Shown here in pieces: positions 1 through 11,509 of a stretch of DNA of 64,000 nt. The notes below the pieces were generated by a model that made no database searches, was not told the origin of the DNA, and worked only from the letters and a program-made list of their open reading frames with translations. Each line of letters starts with the position of its first letter. The stretch's first letter is position 1. Source of the DNA: Apium graveolens (lineage: Eukaryota > Streptophyta > Magnoliopsida > Apiales > Apiaceae); assembly GCF_009905375.1 (NCBI RefSeq), contig NC_133655.1, positions 36,756,203-36,820,202 on the forward strand, given 5' to 3'. The translations under genes were made by a program, and so were the position numbers.

Positions 1-1740
1 CTCGATCTGCCTTAACAAGTTGCCTACGTACCTTGTTGATAGCCAAAGATCAAGTAAAAAATGTAGTTCTGATTTGGTGGGGTGTGACCCCTTATATAGA
101 TCTTGGGAGTCCTTGAATTGAGCTAGAATTATGAGACTTGGTGGACAAGTCTCTGAATTAGAATGGACTTTGGAGTCCTAGGAAGTAGGAAACTGATTCC
201 TCATCCCATGAGATTTCTTGGAGGCTAATCTCCAAGGAATTGTGTCCTTATTTGGACTTCATCATCAGTTGATTTATCCCTTATTAATTAATTACGAAAC
301 TAATTAATACTTAGGGTTTTGGGCCCTTTCTAATGAGCTTAACTGTCAGCCCAATTCTGATATAATTAATGCAATATTAATTACGCAATCAGGGTTTATT
401 TTATTCCCTATCACCTGCGTAATTTACATAAAGCACCCATGATACCAATCGTTATATTACCATGTTCCATTATAATAACAATTTTCAGCAAAGTAACACC
501 AAAAGCAAATAAAATTTCCGAATCAAATACTAGGGTTATTATACTCCACCAACCGATGGTCATTCTCTTGATAATTGATACCTTACATTCGGGCTTAAAG
601 ATTATTTGGCAATCATGTAGGCCGCATAGATAGTAACAAAACATCAAACAACCTTGTGTTGACAACATCACAGTACCTGCATCATGTTTTCCACAAGTCC
701 ACCTTAATAAGCCCATTAGCTAGACCATTGTTCATATTCCAAAAATGATATTTACAGAGTGATCGCTCAATGCTTAAGTTGATCCAAGAGAGCCAGATTA
801 CTTGGCATAATGGGAACTTTAAATGCAAACATTAAAATGTCCCCTTTATCATTAATAGAGAAGCAACAATTTTGCATCCACCTGGATCAAAATTACGCAG
901 ATTAATATATTTTTTTCACCAAACTTGTCATACCTCTTATCCAAGTCATTTTCAAATGTAACGACTTTAGGTTGGTCAATACTGTGCATTACTATAAAGT
1001 TAGAAATAACTCTGACATTTCAAGTTGTTTGCTTCTGTGAATTATTAAGCTCAGCACATATGATTCTTTTCCATCTCAATTTCTTTAACCAGGCTACTAA
1101 GAAGTGTCTGTCTGTTATGTGCGTATCCCCTAAAATCAAATATGAGCACATTCTCATTCCTTTTGTCATTTGAAATTACATCTTTTTACTTATCCATTTT
1201 GTTGTCCATAAAACATGTTTATGCCAACTCCATACTCTTTGAAAAAGGAATTAGGTTGAGATCAATAAATCCGAATTGGATCAAACCGACGCACCTACTT
1301 TTCATCTCCATTATATTTCTCGTAACTCTCTCTCCCTGGTAAGATTATCAGAAAAACCACAAGTCCCTGGCGGGGTTCTACAATAAACAACACTTACCAT
1401 TTTAGTTTGGACCTCTGCTTTCTTATATGACTTGCTAAATCTTTTGTATGTTCTTGAACTGTCATCAAACATCAAACAAGCTGGTATAATAGGCATATCA
1501 TTCTTAATTTACATGCAAGAGAAAGCCTTAAGCACATTTATCATCGTAATAAGATCAACTAAAGCTACTTCTTCAACAACAAGTAGATTCGACACATTAA
1601 CCTTCAGATTGACACCTAGTACACCTACATTGTCTAAGTACCCTGACTTCATGATCATATCATTTCCACTTTCCTTGTAACCAAAAGATTTCACAGAAAC
1701 ACTATCGATACGTTGAATCTTATCATTATAATTAACACCC
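1..1740. other. Unresolved AT-rich old repeat sequence
   Basis: I recognise no gene here. Several short frames of 60 to 100 codons occur on both strands, but none shows a domain I can name. The first 400 bases are AT-rich with repeated taattaat blocks and may be part of an old LTR. The flanking gypsy gag relic on the minus strand suggests that this stretch is the downstream part of the same degraded minus-strand element. This is inference from position only. Confidence 0.35.
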
Positions 1741-1784
1741 CTTTTAACTGGCAAACGCTCTTCAAGCAATAAATCCTGAATTCA

Positions 1785-2025
1785 ACCAATACAATAGCCT
1801 TCTGTAGAGTTCGAGGTGCCCGCAATTCGGAAACCTCCCTAATTTAATCATTCAAGCCATTAATAAAACAATATGCAAGAAGATCATCATCAAAATAACG
1901 CTGAAAAATGTACTCAACCCTATTTTTGACACGCATAAAATCCTCAACATACTCCGTAACAAGACTTGAATTTTGATGTATTAGCAAGTTGTCCATCACA
2001 AAGGAATCATCAAAATTGTGAAACT
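1785..2025 (-). pseudogene. Ty3-gypsy gag relic
   Basis: Read on the minus strand, this stretch gives a recognisable Ty3-gypsy retrotransposon gag core: a TEYVEDFMRVKNRVEYIF-like segment, then DLLAYCFINGLND, a stop, then IREVSELRAPRTLQKAI. This matches the usual order of a gag capsid helix region followed by the GL...I..E...P.TL..A block. An in-frame TAA after GLND and the lack of flanking open frame show that it is dead. It is the sequence into which element A inserted at 2128. The family assignment rests on motif pattern only, and the chromovirus or Tat clade cannot be decided. Confidence 0.6.
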
Positions 2026-2433
2026 AATCTGAGCTAATTACAGTTCCAGACAGATATGTAAATTTCCATCATGGATAACATCCTCAATATCATTCTCAAT
2101 TTCCTCAACACAACTTTTTACTCCTTATGTTGTGCAAGACATGCTTGTACAATAACAAGACTAGGGTAGATTGACAACCCTAAGTAAGTTGTATTATAAT
2201 CTTAGTTTGCATTTTGTATTGTAACATTTAAAGTCTGGAAAAATATCAAAGAACATACTGGAGTCTTTTTCTAGTAAACAGTATCAAGCCTAAGAATTCT
2301 ATCTGTAAGAAGATCAAGAAGATCATGCTTATGAAGAAGCTTGGAGTTGAATAAATCTGTTTTGAGAAAAATGTTCTAAGTCAAGATCTATACAAGTCAC
2401 AAATTTGGTGTTATAGAGAAGTCATTCGAGAAC

Positions 2434-2895
2434 TCCAGAATGAATTATAAAGAACTCAGGAAAGATACTAGAGAACTCAAAGATATCGACAATCCAAATT
2501 GAAGATATAAAGATTGGATATATCGATAAGTCATTTCTTCACTAGAGAGAACTCAGAGTTATCGACAAGTCATATATCAACAAGTCAAATATCATTAGAG
2601 AACTCTAAGATATCGATAAGTCAATTATCACTATAGAACTCTGAGATATCGACAAGTCAAATATCACTAGAGAACTCTGAGTTATCGACAAGTCAATTAG
2701 TCACTAGAGAACTCAGAAATGTCTATAAACCAAAGTGAAGACATGAAGTGGAGAGATCTCGACAAGCTAAATTCTCTTATAGAGAACTCAAAGACCTCTA
2801 CAAGTCAAATCAACTATGGAGTATTAGAGATCTCGATAAGCCAATATACTTATCGAGATGTCAAGTTTTCTATATGCCTAATTGGAGATCTCGAG
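2434..2895 (+). repeat. Element A motif cluster (AGAGAACTCT and ATCGACAAGTCA)
   Basis: Two short motifs alternate many times: a near-palindrome AGAGAACTCT (with Ta/gA variants) and ATATCGACAAGTCA. The spacing is irregular, mostly about 40 to 50 bases per pair. The same alternation is present in the 3' LTR at about 29290-29640, so it was part of the active element. It sits upstream of the likely TATA boxes, in the U3 position where promoter elements of LTRs are expected. No known host factor site is claimed. Confidence 0.75.
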
Positions 2896-3016
2896 GTAAA
2901 ATCTCAAAGTACAAATTGCAGAACAGTTCAATATCCAAGATTAACAATCAACAAACAATCCAACCAGTTGGATTGACAAGTCTACAAAAAGCACCTTGAA
3001 GAGTGTGCAAGATCAA

Positions 3017-3122
3017 GGGTGAAGATTAACTAACAAAGGAAGATTAAAGTTAACACAGTATGCAAAGATGGGTGAAGATTAACTAACAAAGGAAGATTAA
3101 AGTTAACACAGTATGCAAAGAT
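3017..3122 (+). repeat. 53-bp tandem duplication in element A 5' LTR
   Basis: The segment starting gggtgaagattaactaac at 3017 is repeated directly at 3070 with essentially no differences by eye. The two copies abut. This is a simple recent tandem duplication within the LTR. Confidence 0.85.
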
Positions 3123-3556
3123 ATGTTAATCCAGAAATGGAATACATACTTTTCCTAAAATGGAATAATTAGTGATAGTTTACTAAAGTGAATAGCATCT
3201 CATATTATACACTGTATAAATTAGTAGTTAACTATCATATAAAGTCACTAGTCCTTTGTTAGATGTAACAATTTAGATAAGGAAAATCTTCTATTCTCTC
3301 AAGGAAGAAGCTAAGATCTTTATAAACAAAGAGCTTAGAAATTTTGTAGCAAAACATTCTTAATTTTAATATAAAATTAAGTGAGTTTTGAAAGATCTAT
3401 GTTCTTCACTGTTGCATGTTTAATTTCAGCATTAACACATTTCTCTAAAATATTTGATTTAATTTGTTCACAATCATAAACACTTCAAGAAAAGCAAAAA
3501 AACATAAAAGCACATTCTCCCCTCCCCCCTCTGTGTGTAATTCATTACCTAACAAG

Positions 3557-3568
3557 TGGTATCAAAGC
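3557..3568 (+). other. Element A primer binding site
   Basis: TGGTATCAAAGC lies two bases after the LTR end. It is complementary to the 3' end of plant initiator tRNA-Met with one mismatch to the usual TGGTATCAGAGC. This is the minus-strand primer site of Ty1-copia elements. Confidence 0.85.
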
Positions 3569-3605
3569 AAAATCTGAAAGCAAATAGATTCAAGATCTTG
3601 GAAGA

Positions 3606-4875
3606 ATGAATACACAGAAAATCAGTAGCATCAAAATCCCTACTTTTGACAAACTAATTACACTATTTGGAAAAAGAAAATGTTGTTGTTTATCAGGATG
3701 GCCAATCCACTATACATTCAGATTCTCAAAAATGGGCCCTTCACTCCTATGGTTAGAGTTGAGGAATCTACAGATGGAGACATGGTCATCCCAGCTCATT
3801 ATGCTCCCAAAGATCCTTCTGAGTACACTGAGCCTGAAAAAGAAAAAGTCTCCATGGACAATGGCTTGCAGTTGATCCTAATAAAGTCACTTGACAATGT
3901 AATGTATAATAACATTGTCAACTGTGACACTGCTAAGTAGATATGGGAAAAGATTGAAATACTCTGTGAAGGAACTGAGGAAGTTAGATCTAATAAAAAA
4001 AGGATACTGATTTCATAGTATGAGGTTTTCATGACCAAGCCAAAAGAAAGTATCACTGATGTGTTTGGAAGTTTTAACAAGTGATAAATGACTTGTAGCT
4101 GCATGATAAATACTATGAAGCTGAAGAACTGAACTTGAAGTTTTTTCTTACACTCCCTGATCATTTCGAACAGAAAATTTCAACTATCAGAGAAGGGAGA
4201 GACCTGAGCAGAATAACACTGGAAGTTCTATATGTAATCCTAAAAACATATGAATTAGAGATGATTCAAAGGAAATCATTAAGAACTGGTCAATGGCATG
4301 TTGTAGATAGTTCAAGTGCTCTAATTGTCAATGAAGGCCAGACCTCTAATGATGAGCCAAGATCCCAAATTTCAGTTGTCTTAGAAAGTGAGCAAAGAAA
4401 CAATGATTCACGGGAACAAGTCATTCTAGAATTGGAAGAAGATGAGTTCTACACCCTAGATAAACTTGATGAGCTTGATCAGTCAATGGCCTATCTGACA
4501 AGAAAATTCTCTAACATTAGAGTAAAGAAGCCAAGATTCTTCAAGGGTAAAGGACAATCATTCAACAAAGACAGCAGCTAGAAAGGAAAAGGGAAGTACA
4601 CATCCGATAGAAAAAATGGTTACAAAACTGGATCTGTTGACAGATCAAAGATAAGGTGCTATAACTATAATAAACTAGGCCATTTTTCTACAGAATGCAG
4701 GAAACCCAAGAAAGCAAAGAAAGACAAAGCTTATCTTGAACTACAAGCAAAATATGAAGCTCTTTTGAAGAAAAAGCAAAGCAAAACTTATATTGCAGAG
4801 GGAAAGAGTTTGGATGACTCTGATAATGATGAAGATGAGGAAGTTAGAAATTATGCACTAATGGCCTTGGAGTAA
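3606..4875 (+). pseudogene. Element A gag (broken)
   Basis: Gag capsid/nucleocapsid of a SIRE-like element. The start ATG at 3606 opens MNTQKISSIKIPTFDK, the usual gag N-terminus, followed by a frameshift. Other recognisable blocks are a ...KDPSEYTEPEKEKVSMDNGLQ region and a DTAKxIWEKIE block. Next comes the LPDHFEQKI...LYVILKTYELEM block near 4150-4265. A zinc knuckle near 4655-4700 reads CYNYNKLGHFSTEC, so its second Cys is Tyr. In-frame stops occur at 3938, 4016, 4096, 4579 and 4873. At least three look like Gln codons changed from CAG to TAG when compared with related gags in this window. Sequence ends at the insertion of element I. It cannot make functional Gag. Confidence 0.85.
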
Positions 4876-4911
4876 GGAGAGTCATCCTGTAAATCATAAT
4901 ATAATATAACA

Positions 4912-6077
4912 TGTAACCGGGGATTTATAACTCAACATGAAAACAAAAACAGATAAACAATATTAAACTGTGAAGCACAGGAACCCTACAGATGAAGACA
5001 GGATAAACACAAAGAACCAAAAGATGCAATTGACTCTTTAAGTCCTCTAACAGATCATGGGAAGAAGTTCATTGTCAGTTTCAAGCAGCCATGAAGAATA
5101 AGACAATAAGGGACTTTAAGCATCAGTTACATGAATTGATTTCAAGTGTTACAGATCAAGGGTTCAGTGAAAGAAGCAATGGATAATCACCAATTTGTAT
5201 CAGCTCAGAAATATAAGACAAACTGAATTAGGATTCTCTCAATGCTAGTTGTTTGAACCAGACCAGTGCACCAAACATCAGTACTTAAGAAATAATTGTG
5301 ATTCAGTTAGAGAATAAAATGTTGATACAATGAAGAATGGTTTGACAAAAGTAAGAGCATTCTAAGGCATGACAGTATTCTCACAGGTCGCCATAGAAGA
5401 GTATACAAAGACTATTTATGGTCGCCACAGAACTGGTCGCCATAGAGAATTTCTCTAAGGCACCACTGTGGTCGCCATAGAGATTCTCTAAGGCACCAGT
5501 GGTCGCCATAAAAACTAGTCGCCATATAAGAAGATAAGTGGCTACTTGGTCGCTATAAAAATCACATGGTCGCCATAGAGTTCACTTTGTCGCCATAGAG
5601 ATTACCTGGTCGCCTTAGAGCTTTACAGAGGCACTGGTCGCCACAGAAGCTTGCTCAGGTCGCCATTGAAGAGTTATGTAATTCATTGATTTACTTGCAA
5701 CAAATTAAAAAAGATTGTGTGGACACAAGACTGCCACATGTCCAATGAATTTGAAGGTCTACAACAGCAGCTGAATGAATTGCATTTATTATCAGTCATC
5801 TTCTTCATCAACACAATTTAGTTTACGAGAGCTCCATTAAAGCCCCTCATTTATTAAGCTTGTAAACATATTGTTATGCTGCTGAATTTATTGTAGCTAA
5901 TCAATTTATTGATTAGATTATAGCAACCTCAAGGATTATATTAATAAAACAATATATTCCTCGAATTGTTTTGGGTCTTATTTGATTTCGTACTATCAAC
6001 GAAGAACTTGTAAATAAATCGAAAAAGATTGTAGGTATCGTATTCAACCCCCCTTCTACGATACTTTGGGACTAACA
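4912..6077 (+). repeat. Element I 5' LTR
   Basis: The end is secure: TATTCAACCCCCCTTCTACG, then ...GGGACTAACA at 6077, followed by ATTGGTATCAGAGC. Length is about 1166 bp if the start is right. It contains a dense cluster of GTCGCC motifs (5386-5672). It resembles element D's LTR in its first bases, in the GTCGCC motifs and in the end sequence, so I and D appear to be related families. No second copy is in the window. Confidence 0.7.
5386..5672 (+). repeat. GTCGCCATAGAG motif cluster (about 12 copies)
   Basis: Twelve copies of (G)GTCGCC(A/T)(T/C)AGAG or close variants lie in the same direction within about 285 bases, at irregular spacing of roughly 15 to 40 bases. Variants include TCGCTATAA and TCGCCTTAG. 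The same core recurs in both LTRs and in the internal region of element D. Confidence 0.85.
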
Positions 6078-6079
6078 AT

Positions 6080-6091
6080 TGGTATCAGAGC
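6080..6091 (+). other. Element I primer binding site
   Basis: TGGTATCAGAGC is a perfect copy of the usual plant initiator tRNA-Met complementary primer site, two bases after the LTR end. Confidence 0.9.
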
Positions 6092-6220
6092 TTGTTGATT
6101 AACATACAAATCAAGATCCGGAGAAAGAAACAAGTTCTGGAAAATTTCTTGAACTTTTTAATTTTCAAAAATTTTCATTTCTTGAAATTTTTGAACCTTA
6201 AATAATTTAATTCCGCCAAG

Positions 6221-6373
6221 ATGATGAATAACCAAAGAATTGGAAGTATAAAGGTTCCCCCATTCGATAGAGATAATTATAACTTATGGAAGAAAAAGAT
6301 GATGCTGTTAATGAAAGCTTTGTTAGGAATATGTTGTGAACTTGATGATAAGTTAAACAAAATACCTTATTAG
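6221..6373 (+). pseudogene. Element I gag N-terminus
   Basis: Fifty codons from ATG 6221 give the typical SIRE-like gag start: IGSIKVPPFDRDNYNLWKKK, followed by a hydrophobic MMLLMKALLG block. The frame ends at TAG 6371, just before element B begins at 6385. The remainder of gag is not in the window. It is a truncated fragment with no possible function. Confidence 0.8.
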
Positions 6374-6384
6374 ATTTAATATAG

Positions 6385-7317
6385 TGTATTTTGTAGCACT
6401 CGACGGATAATCAAATATAGTCCCGACGGATGAACTTTATAGTCCCAACGGATGAAAAACTGACATCCATCGAGTGAGTAGCTTATGCAACAAATAAGAA
6501 TTGTAGCATATTTCTGCAAGCAACATTGTGTAGATTCTGTAGGAGTTATGAGTCATGTTGACTACTAGTGGATATACATAATAGGGTGACTAAATTGTAA
6601 ATATAAGATGTCTTGTAATTCTATATAAATGAAATGGAGTCAAGTGACATAAAAGGCTCCCGACGGATGGTTCACAAAGACTCCCGATGAATGATCAACA
6701 AATCTCCCAACGGATGACAAACATAGTCCCAACGGATGAACAAATTCAAATAGCTGTTGACAGTGATAACACAGTCACATGCGTTGGGTGTTTGCAAAAG
6801 AAATGTGGCTGCCTGTTAAGCAGGAATTTGAGAACAAAGAAGCATTACCATTTCCATGCAATTGTGAAGATATTCAAAGATGCTGGAATAGAGTAATGTC
6901 GTAGCATGGAGTTACACTAGATATGTTTTGTTTTATTATCTTGTCTTATTGTCATGTAAACTTGGTGATATATAAACCAAGTGTAGCAAGTAGAATGATT
7001 AACTAAGCAAGCATATTTTCAAAGAATCATTTTCAAGCTGTATTCTATAAGCATTTCTCTGTAGTTTAGTTGTTCAAACTTGTAAGCAGTTGTGAGCCAT
7101 TAAAAGCTTCACAGGGTTCTCATTTGATATATATCTCTGGTGGATACTTTCAAATCCACCAAAAAGTTTTAAAAGATTTTGTTTTTATTACTTAGAGTGT
7201 TTGTTTTTTATCACTCTTTCATTCTGCACCATTGCAAATCAAACACTGCTATATTTATCAAGTTAGAACATTCTTTAAATTTGAAAAAGTAGTTAGAATT
7301 ACATTCAACCCCCCTTC
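6385..7317 (+). repeat. Element B 5' LTR, left part
   Basis: This is the first 933 bases of B's LTR; the last 32 bases are at 15684-15715 beyond element C. It starts TGTATTTTG and, after removal of C, ends ...CATTCAACCCCCCTTC / TGTAATTC...TAACA. Element C inserted exactly inside the conserved C-rich box. TATA-like sequences are at 6620 (CTATATAAATG) and 6969 (TATATAAACC). Confidence 0.8.
6399..6745 (+). repeat. CGACGGATGA motif cluster in element B LTR
   Basis: At least seven copies of C(C/T)(C)GA/AACGGAT(G/A)A occur in two groups, about 6400-6475 and 6655-6745. Both CCCGACGGATG and CCCAACGGATG forms are seen, and one reversed copy reads CATCCATCGAG at 6465. The same core occurs in B's gag near 17390-17465 and in its integrase-RT linker near 25795-25850. 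Confidence 0.8.
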
Positions 7318-9018
7318 TGAAGGGGTTTTAGCACATAAACGCAGCGAAAACGTAAATTTAAATCTTAAAAAAACCGAAACCCTCCGCAGGATCCATGCGA
7401 AAAATAATATTTAATTCGTAGTTCAGTATGTTTACCTTAAGAAGCTTTACGTTAATGGAAAGATGGAGGTCTTTAATAGCGATCCAAGAACGATGAACAG
7501 AGATCCTTAGCAGCTGCTCCTCAAGTGTGAAACACTCCACCGATATCCACCAAGAAAACGATGTAATGAAGGAGGAGGAGATGGAGAGAATTATGGTTTT
7601 GTAAATCTTTTTGGTTAGGCAAAAATAGGGTTTATAATAGTATATTTATAGGCAAAATTTTCAGCGGAAAATTTTCCCATAAAATATTATTATTAACCCT
7701 TTATTATTCTCACTAATAATTAAAACACCTTTTAATTATTAATCTTTTTTCTAAACTCTTTAGAAATAATTCTCTCACTTGATTTACTTTCCAAAAATTA
7801 AATTCTTAATTAATAATATTAAGAACCTTTTCTTAATTAATTTATAATCAATTAAATCTCATTTAATCAATTATTAAATTTGCCAATTAATTATTTATTT
7901 CATAAATAAATAATTATCAGCCATTATTAATTAATTCATCCACCATTAAAGCATTCTCTTTTATGGTGTGACCATGTAGGTTCAATATTAAGCCGGTAGT
8001 AGAAATAAATAATAATCAAACTATTTTGTCATTATTTATATAAATTCTCTAATTCATTAAATATGATTAATTTATTAATCATATTTATTCTACATCGTGC
8101 GGGATACTTCTCAGCATATCACGACTATCCGGATAATACGAATTCACTGCTTAGAATACCAAGAACCTATTCAGTGAGTAGTTACCGTACAATTAATTCC
8201 TTCTACCCTGCAATGTCACGATTAAATACAAGGCATGGAACTTGTCAAGCCTATCTTATTTAATCACTTGTTTTCCCATTCACTATGCTTAGTTCTATTT
8301 AATGTAAATTAGAAACTCCTTTCTAATTTCATTCACTCTGGCCAGAGATTCCTGAACTAACATAAGTGGATCAGCATTGAACATTCTCTTCCTACACTGG
8401 AAGGGGTAGATCCTTTATTAATCATACACTATCTTCGTGTACAAATTCCTATACCCAGTAGAGCCCTTATAATTGTCCCTTGAGACTAAGAACTAAACCA
8501 AAGCATAGTTCAGTGTACACAAGATGACTATGATGACCTCAAGTCTAAGGATACTTGTACAACTATCACTATGTGAACAACTGCTGACACATGAGTGAAC
8601 TCCATCAGTTGTTCAGCTGTGTGAGTCATGTTCAGTGAACTTATTCTATAATAAGCACCTACATACTAGCTATAGTGTCACCACACAAATGTCTATGAGA
8701 ACAGACATCCTTCATAATGAAGCAAGCATAGTATGTACCGATCTTTGTGGATTATGAATTACCAGTTAGTAATCCTACGACCAGGAACTATTTAAGTTTA
8801 GAGTTATCAACTTTTAGGTCTCATTATTATTATCTCATCACAATCCATAAAAAGCTTTACTCTAAACTGTGGTATATCTTATTTAAATATTTAAATAGAT
8901 AGAGCCCGCAATAGAAACAAAACAAGCCTTTTATTAATATCAATGAAATCAAAACAGATTACATAAAAGTTATTCCTAAATCCTCATACATGATTGGACT
9001 TAGGACATATCTCTTTCA
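7318..9018 (-). repeat. Element C 3' LTR
   Basis: It starts TGAAGGGGTTTTAGC and ends CATATCTCTTTCA on the plus strand; the sense of the element is minus. It is about 1701 bp and very similar to 13976-15678, with scattered substitutions by eye, suggesting a fairly recent insertion. Very AT-rich blocks with aattaat repeats occur near 7680-7960. A third copy of this LTR type begins at 52281. Confidence 0.92.
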
Positions 9019-9031
9019 ATCTCCCACTTGT
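9019..9031 (-). other. Element C polypurine tract
   Basis: On the minus strand ACAAGTGGGAGAT lies directly before the 3' LTR. This is the plus-strand primer of copia elements and is placed as expected. Confidence 0.8.
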
Positions 9032-9032
9032 A

Positions 9033-9921
9033 CTAAAGCCAATCACTCTGGTATCTAATACACATCATGTCTTTATGACGATAAAAGTGACTCTGAGAAA
9101 GTGGCTTTGTGAGTGGGTCTGCTACGTTGTTATGTGTGTCAACTCTCTCGACGTTGACATCTCCTCTTTCAACAATCTGAATTGCACCACCATTCAAAGT
9201 AAACACGTACCCTGACATGGATTTTCTATCACTTTCTGATTGAAAACTAGAGTCAGTATAACCTTTATTTTCAACTCAGATTCACCACCAAAAACAAGAA
9301 AAATGTCCTAAGTCCTTCGCAAGTACTTAAGGATGTTTTCACTGCTTTCCAGTGGTCTTCACCTGGATTGGACTGATATCTGCTCGTCACACTAATTAAA
9401 TAAGCAACATCAGGCCTTGTACACAACATCGCGGATATGATAGATCCTATTACTGAAGCATAAGGAATCTTACTCATACGCTCTCTTTCCTCAGATGTCT
9501 TAGGAGACATTTTTTCGGACAGGGACACTCCATGGCTCATCGGTATGAGACCTCTTTTGGAGTTTCCCATGCTAAACCTTTTAAGTACTTTCTGGATGTA
9601 TGTACCCTGGGTTAGACCTATCATTCTCCTAGATCTATCTCTATAGATCTTCATACCGAGAATGTAGGATGCTTCTCCCAAGTCCTTCATGGTGAAGTTC
9701 TTTGATAGCCATACTTTGACTGATTGTAGCATCGGTATATCATTTCCTATAAGAAGTATGTCATCCACATACAATACAAGAAATGTTACCGCGCTCCCAC
9801 TAACCTTCTTGTAGACACATGGTTCATCTATGTTTTTGATAAAACCAAACTCTTTGGTTGTCTCATCAAAACGGATGTTCCATCTACGAGAAGCTTGCCT
9901 TAAAAACCATATATGGTTCAC
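9033..9921 (-). pseudogene. Element C RT C-terminal part and deleted RNase H
   Basis: The reverse transcriptase palm is clear: LYVDDILLIGND with the YVDD catalytic pair near 9770, then SKNFTMKDLGEASYILGMKI and the CTRPDVAY block. After this the frame shifts and RNase H begins (YTDSSFQSESDRKS with the first Asp). It then jumps from SGYVFTLNGGA directly to VERGDVNVERVDT...NVADPLTKPL at about 9190. The central RNase H core, with the other catalytic acids, has been removed. Polymerase and RNase H are therefore both non-functional here. Confidence 0.88.
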
Positions 9922-10502
9922 AGCAGCTTACACACTAGGTGTTCATTTCCCTTGGAAAGAAAACCCTCTGGCTGTGTCATATACACTTCTTCCTCAAGTT
10001 CCCCATTGAGGAAGGCCGTTTTCACGTCCATTTGCCAGATCTCATAGTCGTAGTAAGCAGCAATCGCAAGCAAAATCCGAATTGATTTTAACAGGGCTAC
10101 AGGCAAAAAAGTTTCATCAAAGTCAATCCCTTGCCTTTGTTTGAATCCTTTTGCCACAAGCCTGGCCTTATAGGTCTCCACCTGGCCATCTGCTCCAATC
10201 TTTCTTTTGTATACCCACTTGCACCCAATAGGCTTAACATCGTCAGGCGCCTCAACCAGAGTCCATACTTGGTTGGTATACATAGATTCCATTTCAGATT
10301 TCATGGCACTATGCCATTTCTCTGAGTCAACACTACTTATAGCCTCATTATAGGTCACAGGGTTGTCATTATCAATGATTGACAACTCATTGTCATTCTC
10401 AATGACAAGGCCATAATACCTCTTAGGTTGGCGAGACACTCTCCCTGTCCAACGAATGGGCTGTTCCACAGAAGGTTGTTCAGTCTGAACAGGTGTTTCC
10501 AC
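9918..10502 (-). pseudogene. Element C RT N-terminal part
   Basis: This gives the copia reverse transcriptase N-terminus. Blocks in order are RWTGRVSRQPKRYYG linker end, W...AMKSEMESMYTNQVWTLV, KWVYKRKIGADGQVETYKARL, GIDFDETF.PVA and MDVKTAFLNGELEEEVYM. A stop after LVCKLL at about 9918 and a frameshift separate it from the YVDD part. The order on the minus strand is integrase, then this RT part, as in all Ty1-copia elements. Confidence 0.88.
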
Positions 10503-11509
10503 TTAATCCGTAGTAGTTTGTGCTTCTTGAACTTCATCAAGTTCAATTTTTCTCCCACTGTTTCCTTCAAGGATAAACTCCTTTTCCAAGAAGGTAGCAT
10601 GTCTGGAGACAAACACCTGATGATCGGTGTAAAAGTAATACCCCAAAGTCTCTTTAGGATATCCCACAAAATTACATTTTACGGATCGAGATTCCAGCTT
10701 ATATGGGTCAACTTTCTTGACATAAGTTGGACATCCCCAAATCTTAACGTGTTTAAGACTCGGTTTCCTTTCTTTCCATATCCCATATGGTGTTTGAGGA
10801 ACAGATTTGGAAGGCACCTTATTCAATAAATATGCTGAGGTTTCCAATGCATAACCCCATAGGAATACTGGAAGATTCGCATAGCTCATTATGGACCGAA
10901 CCATGTCTAACAAAGTTCGATTTCTCCTTTCAGATACCCCATTTAACTGTGGAATATATGGAGGAGTCCACTGGGAGACTATACCATTTTCTTTGAGATA
11001 ATCTAGAAACTCTCCATTCAAGTATTCACCACCTCGATCTGATCGAAGAGTTATAATACTGTGTTTGGTTTGTTTCTCCACTTCATGTTTATATTCTTTA
11101 AACTTTTCAAAGGCTTCAGACTTATGTTTCATCAAATACACATATCCGAATCTAGATCTATCATCTATGAAAGTAATGAAGTACGAAAATCCACCCATGG
11201 CTTGCGTAGACATTGGTCCACATACATCTGTGTGTACCAATCATAGCAAATCTGCAGCCCTCTCTCCACGTCCACTAAATGGAGATTTGGTCATTTTACC
11301 CAATAGACAAGACTCGCATGTAGGATATGATTCAAAATCAAAGGGGTCAAGTAACCCTTCCTTATGCAATATCCGCAGTCTATTTTCACTAATATTACCT
11401 AGCCTACAATGCCATAAATAGGTCAGATTTTCATCATCTCGTTTTCTTTTATTAGTTTGTTCAATCTGAAGTAAATCATGCTCTACGTCACATACATACA
11501 GACCATTAT
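10503..11509 (-). pseudogene. Element C integrase with GAG-pre-integrase domain
   Basis: On the minus strand the zinc-binding pre-integrase region (LWHCRLGNISE...ESCLLGKMTKSPF) is interrupted by one TGA near 11243. The catalytic core follows: HTDVCGPM carries the first Asp, LRSDRGGEY the second, and LNGVSERRNRTLLDM the Glu. All three acids of the DDE triad are therefore still encoded. The C-terminal part continues through GYPKETLGYYFY to a stop at 10503. Integration needs an unbroken polyprotein, so the stops before and after make it inactive. Confidence 0.88.

Larger units (their letters stand above)
2128..3554 (+). repeat. Element A 5' LTR
   Basis: The LTR begins TGTTGTGC and ends ...CCTAACA, directly followed by a primer binding site. 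It is about 1427 bp and is matched by the copy starting at 28992. Possible TATA boxes are seen near 3212 (TGTATAAATT) and 3319 (TTTATAAAC). The middle is occupied by a cluster of short family-specific motifs and a 53-bp tandem duplication, listed separately. A C-rich block (ctcccctcccccctctg) lies about 35 bases before the end, at the place where related LTRs of the window carry TTCAACCCCCCTTCT. Confidence 0.85.
4912..6384 (+). mobile_element. Element I, SIRE-like Ty1-copia, 5' part only
   Basis: This element is inserted in A's gag. Only its 5' LTR, PBS and first 50 gag codons are present, because element B is inserted at 6385 and the rest was lost in the deletion at about 26188. The LTR start is placed at TGTAACCGGGG (4912), because the following ATAACTCAACA...AACA resembles the start of element D's LTR. 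This start is less certain than the end. Confidence 0.65.

Noticed and set aside
411..716. Open frame of 101 codons on the minus strand
   Set aside because: It has no recognisable domain and sits in AT-rich repeat sequence next to a dead gypsy gag. I could not support it as a gene.
5386..5672. CRISPR-like array of GTCGCC repeats
   Set aside because: Repeats are short and degenerate, spacers are irregular, the sequence is a plant LTR and no cas genes exist.
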